Below, one piece after another: positions 61,592 to 64,000 of a stretch of DNA of 64,000 nucleotides. Source of the stretch: Burkholderia cepacia ATCC 25416 (GTDB lineage Bacteria > Pseudomonadota > Gammaproteobacteria > Burkholderiales > Burkholderiaceae). Position 1 is the first letter of the stretch. Every line of letters begins with the position of its first letter. A program made the translations under genes and the position numbers. Below the pieces are notes generated by a model. It searched no databases. It had not been told where the DNA came from and saw only the letters and a list, made by a program, of their open reading frames with translations. The DNA lies in NCBI RefSeq assembly GCF_001411495.1, contig NZ_CP012981.1, forward strand, positions 1,612,001-1,676,000. Direction: 5' to 3'.

Positions 61592-62539
61592 ATGGATGCC
61601 CTGAGTCAACTGCTGTCGCTGGGCCGCAGCCATGTCGAGCTCGACGTGCGCTGCCTGCTTGGCGGGCCGTTCGCGATGCCGCACGACCCGCTGCCGTCGG
61701 GCGAGGCGGCGTTTCACCTGGTGCTGGCCGGAACGTGCCGGCTGCGTACCGCGGAAGGGCGCACGCTGCAGCTCGCCGACGGCGATTTCGTGCTGCTGCC
61801 CGCGGGCGGCGCGCACGAGCTGCTCGACGCAGGCGCAGGCCGGTCGCGGCCGGTTGCGGCGCTGCGCGAACACGGTGCCGGCGGCGGCGCGGTGCTGCCG
61901 GTCAAGACGAATCTCGATCCGGCCGAACCGGGCGGTGCGAGCGTGGATCTGCTGTGCGGACGGTTCGTCTATGCGCGCGGCGCGGGCGAACTGCTGATGC
62001 GTACGCTGCCGCACGTGCTGCATGTCGGGCTGCGCGAGGCGTCGGTGTTCGCGCCGCTGCAACTGCTGACGAGCGTGCTGCGCACCGAGGCGTCGAATGG
62101 GCAGCCGGGCGCCGGCGCGATCGTGAACGCACTCGGGCAGGCGCTGCTCGCGTATGCGTTGCGCGCATACGGTCGTGGCGCGCGCGTGCCGTCCGGCTGG
62201 CTTGCGCTCGCTGCCGATGCGCGGCTCGGCCCGTCGGTACAGGCCGTCCTGCAGGCACCGGAGAAGCCGTGGACGGTCGAGTCGCTCGGCGACACATCCG
62301 CGATGTCGCGTGCGACGTACGCCCGGCATTTCCGCGAGCGGGCCGGAATGAGCGTCGGCGCGTTCGTCGCGCAGATCCGGATGATGCATGCGTGCGCGCT
62401 GCTGCAGGACACGCAGCGCGGGCAGGCGGAGATCGGGCAGGCGGTTGGTTACCAGTCGGAAGCCGCGTTCGGCAAGGCGTTTCGCGCGGTGCTCGGCACG
62501 ACGCCGGGGCGCTGGCGACGCGCGCGGCGCGAATCGTAA
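61592..62539 (+). CDS. AraC-family regulator with N-terminal cupin domain
   Basis: A 315-residue transcription factor. The N-terminal cupin sensor (residues ~1-190) includes FHLVLAGTCRLRTAEGRTLQLADGDFVLLPAGGAHELLDAG. The C-terminal AraC domain (~210-310) has two helix-turn-helix units: VESLGDTSAMSRATYARHFRERAG and EIGQAVGYQSEAAFGKAFRAVLGTTPGRWRR. It is divergent from the AhpD-like gene across 130 bp, a common pairing in which the regulator controls the neighbouring CMD protein. The inducer is unknown. Confidence 0.93.
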   Translation: MDALSQLLSLGRSHVELDVRCLLGGPFAMPHDPLPSGEAAFHLVLAGTCRLRTAEGRTLQLADGDFVLLPAGGAHELLDAGAGRSRPVAALREHGAGGGAVLPVKTNLDPAEPGGASVDLLCGRFVYARGAGELLMRTLPHVLHVGLREASVFAPLQLLTSVLRTEASNGQPGAGAIVNALGQALLAYALRAYGRGARVPSGWLALAADARLGPSVQAVLQAPEKPWTVESLGDTSAMSRATYARHFRERAGMSVGAFVAQIRMMHACALLQDTQRGQAEIGQAVGYQSEAAFGKAFRAVLGTTPGRWRRARRES

Positions 62540-62641
62540 GACTGCAAGCAAGCCGTCTTGCCGCGTGCCAAAGCTGCTACCATGCGCGAAACGCAGTTCA
62601 ACGAAAACGATTTCGAACAAGAAGAAAGAGAGGGCAAAGCA

Positions 62642-63085
62642 ATGAACCAGACCACCATCCAGCAACCGTCGTTCGCGTTCGTGGCCGCGTCGTGGGCCGC
62701 GCTGCTCGCCGGTTTCGCGGCATTCCTGATCGGTCTCTGGAACGCCGGCATGCAGCTCAACGAGAAGGGCTACTACTTCACCGTGCTGGTGTTCGGCCTG
62801 TACGCGGCGATCTCGCTGCAGAAGAGCGTGCGCGACCGCGCGGAAGGCATTCCCGTCACCGGCATCTACTACGGCCTCAGCTGGATCGCGCTGCTGCTGT
62901 CGATCGCGCTGCTGATCGTCGGCCTCTTCAATGCGACGCTGCAACTGAGCGAGAAAGGCTTCTACGCGATGTCGTTCGTGCTCGCGCTGTTCGGTTCGGT
63001 GGCCGTGCAGAAGAACACGCGCGACCTGCAGAACGCGAAGCCGCGCTATACCGACGCCGAATCGGCGCCGTCCGTCCAGGAGTGA
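62642..63085 (+). CDS. YiaA/YiaB family inner-membrane protein
   Basis: A 147-residue membrane protein with two copies of the YiaA/YiaB two-helix domain. Copy 1 covers residues ~10-65 (FVAASWAALLAGFAAFLIGLWNAGMQLNEKGYYFTVLVFGLYAAISLQKSVRDR). Copy 2 covers ~72-128 (YYGLSWIALLLSIALLIVGLFNATLQLSEKGFYAMSFVLALFGSVAVQKNTRD). Four TM helices result. The ATG at 62642 is used, directly after AGAGGGCAAAGCA; an upstream in-frame ATG at 62558 would add a charged leader. Function unknown; members respond to stress in enterics. Confidence 0.9.
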   Translation: MNQTTIQQPSFAFVAASWAALLAGFAAFLIGLWNAGMQLNEKGYYFTVLVFGLYAAISLQKSVRDRAEGIPVTGIYYGLSWIALLLSIALLIVGLFNATLQLSEKGFYAMSFVLALFGSVAVQKNTRDLQNAKPRYTDAESAPSVQE

Positions 63086-63095
63086 CCACACGCGA

Positions 63096-63126
63096 AGCGG
63101 GCGCCTTCCGGGCCGCCCGTTTTGCG
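63096..63126 (+). terminator. Probable Rho-independent terminator after the YiaA/YiaB gene
   Basis: GCGGGCGCC, loop TTCC, GGGCCGCCCG, then TTTT; the stem is GC-rich but slightly imperfect (one bulge). It starts 10 bp after the stop codon. Confidence 0.6.
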
Positions 63127-63223
63127 ATGACGGTCGCGGGCGACCCGCATCCGCCAATGCGCGCGGGCTCGCCGCCCATTCGTTTCATCCATGCCGTCGC
63201 GCATGACGATGGAGACATTCAGG

Positions 63224-64000
63224 ATGCCGGACATCACGGAAACCTCGCCGCGCACGCGCACGGCGGCTCACGCCGTGGCGGCGAGGGCCGCGCTCGTGCT
63301 GGAAACGAACAACCTGCGCGGCGGTGCCGGCCTCGCGCAGGCCGTCGATAGCCTGAAGCGCCTCGTTTCGGCGCTGTCGAAGCAGACCGTGCCGCCCGCG
63401 GCACTCGCGCAATGGATCATTACGCACGACGGGCTGCCGGCCGATGCGTGCGCGGAGATCGTCGTGCTGGCCGGCCGCCCGATCGACTTCGTCGAGATCG
63501 GTGCGAGCACCGGCTACTACGATGCGAAGAACGACGGGTTCGATCGCGTCGACGCGGATCGCTGCGACATCGTCGTGTTCGGCGATGCCGATTGCCGGCC
63601 GGCCGACGACTGGCTCGAGCACCTGCTCGCGCCGTTTGCACGCGAAGCCGGCGATGCACCCGTCGCGGTGGCGGGGCGCACGAGCTATGCGCCGAACGTG
63701 CTCGGCGTCGCGCTGACGTCGATCGATTTCATGTATTTCCCGAGCCCGCTGCGCGCCGGCGCAACGCGCAACTTCTACGCGAACAACGTCGCGTTCCGGC
63801 GCGACGTGTTCGCGCAATTTCGCTACGAGCCGCTCGACGGTGTCTATCGCGCACATTGCCAGGTGATGGGGCTGCGGATGCAGGCGGCCGGCGTGGCCGT
63901 CGAATTCGCGCCGGCCGCGCATACCGAGCATCGGCTGCCGGACACGCATCGCGAATCGCTGAAGCTGCGCTGGATGCGCGGAGAGGACAGCGTCGGGCTG
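63224..64000 (+). CDS. GT2-type glycosyltransferase, 5' part
   Basis: The frame is open from the ATG at 63224 to the window edge (259 codons). A GGAG at 63211-63214 supports this start; ATGs at 63203 and 63209 are in frame but lack one. The GT-A features are ALVLETNNLRGG near the start, then EIVVLAGRPIDFVEIGASTGYYDAKN, DIVVFGDADCRPADDWLEHLLAPF (with the DxD-type metal site), and YANNVAFRRDVFAQF, AAHTEHRLPDTHRESLKLRW further on. The C-terminus, and so any membrane anchor, is outside the window. It is separate from the capsule locus by 4 kb of unrelated genes. Confidence 0.85.
   Translation, partial: MPDITETSPRTRTAAHAVAARAALVLETNNLRGGAGLAQAVDSLKRLVSALSKQTVPPAALAQWIITHDGLPADACAEIVVLAGRPIDFVEIGASTGYYDAKNDGFDRVDADRCDIVVFGDADCRPADDWLEHLLAPFAREAGDAPVAVAGRTSYAPNVLGVALTSIDFMYFPSPLRAGATRNFYANNVAFRRDVFAQFRYEPLDGVYRAHCQVMGLRMQAAGVAVEFAPAAHTEHRLPDTHRESLKLRWMRGEDSVGL

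Noticed and set aside
1..64000. CRISPR arrays, tRNA and rRNA genes
   Set aside because: No regularly spaced repeats, cloverleaf with conserved T-loop, or ribosomal RNA sequence was recognised on either strand; a dedicated tRNA scan could still find a missed one.

Overview
The window reads as chromosome 1 of a Burkholderia species, most likely of the Burkholderia cepacia complex. GC is high, with GC-rich third codon positions. The housekeeping order panB-dgk-folK-pcnB-hda-purM is typical of the genus, and the capsule genes match the wcb set known from Burkholderia. No rRNA, tRNA, CRISPR array or intact insertion sequence was recognised.

Layout. 1-14900 is mostly core genome: the end of a folate gene (pabB/pabC type), then panB, dgk, folK, pcnB, a HAD phosphatase and hda on the minus strand, purM on the plus strand, a small NTF2-like protein, a divergent tetA-like/tetR pair with two tet-operator palindromes, miaA-mutL, dedA and mscS. 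A two-gene insert at 307-1133 resembles a type VI secretion amidase effector (Tae2/BPSL0067 type) with a periplasmic immunity partner (STY0301 type).

15132-59900 is an ABC-transporter-dependent capsule locus. The KpsC-like wcbA and a GT4 gene (wcbB) point left. From 18753 the locus runs rightward: export genes wcbC, wcbD, wzm and wzt; two giant modular glycosyltransferases; a sulfotransferase; rmlBDAC for dTDP-L-rhamnose; two paralogous GT2 proteins; a PhyH-type dioxygenase; a 3.2 kb decayed stretch holding a broken SGNH-like gene; then a closely packed block of wcbO (KpsS-like), wcbP (SDR), wcbQ (MdoB-like), wcbR (2,544-residue reducing polyketide synthase), wcbS (LpxC-like), wcbT (alpha-oxoamine synthase) and a GNAT. 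A minus-strand cysC (APS kinase) follows.

How it fits together. WcbA/WcbO (KpsC/KpsS) imply a Kdo-type glycolipid primer, and WcbC/WcbD/Wzm/Wzt export the chain. The middle glycosyltransferases plus rmlBDAC suggest a rhamnose-containing glycan. The sulfotransferase with CysC suggests sulfation, and WcbQ suggests a phospho-substituent. The wcbR-S-T-GNAT block looks like a dedicated acyl/amino-lipid assembly line whose product is unknown. It is the most interesting system in the window.

59900-64000 returns to ordinary genome: a class II glutamine amidotransferase, an AhpD-like protein, an AraC regulator, a YiaA/YiaB membrane protein and the start of another GT2 glycosyltransferase. The long antisense open frames across pcnB, mutL and the polyketide synthase are GC-driven shadows and are not annotated.
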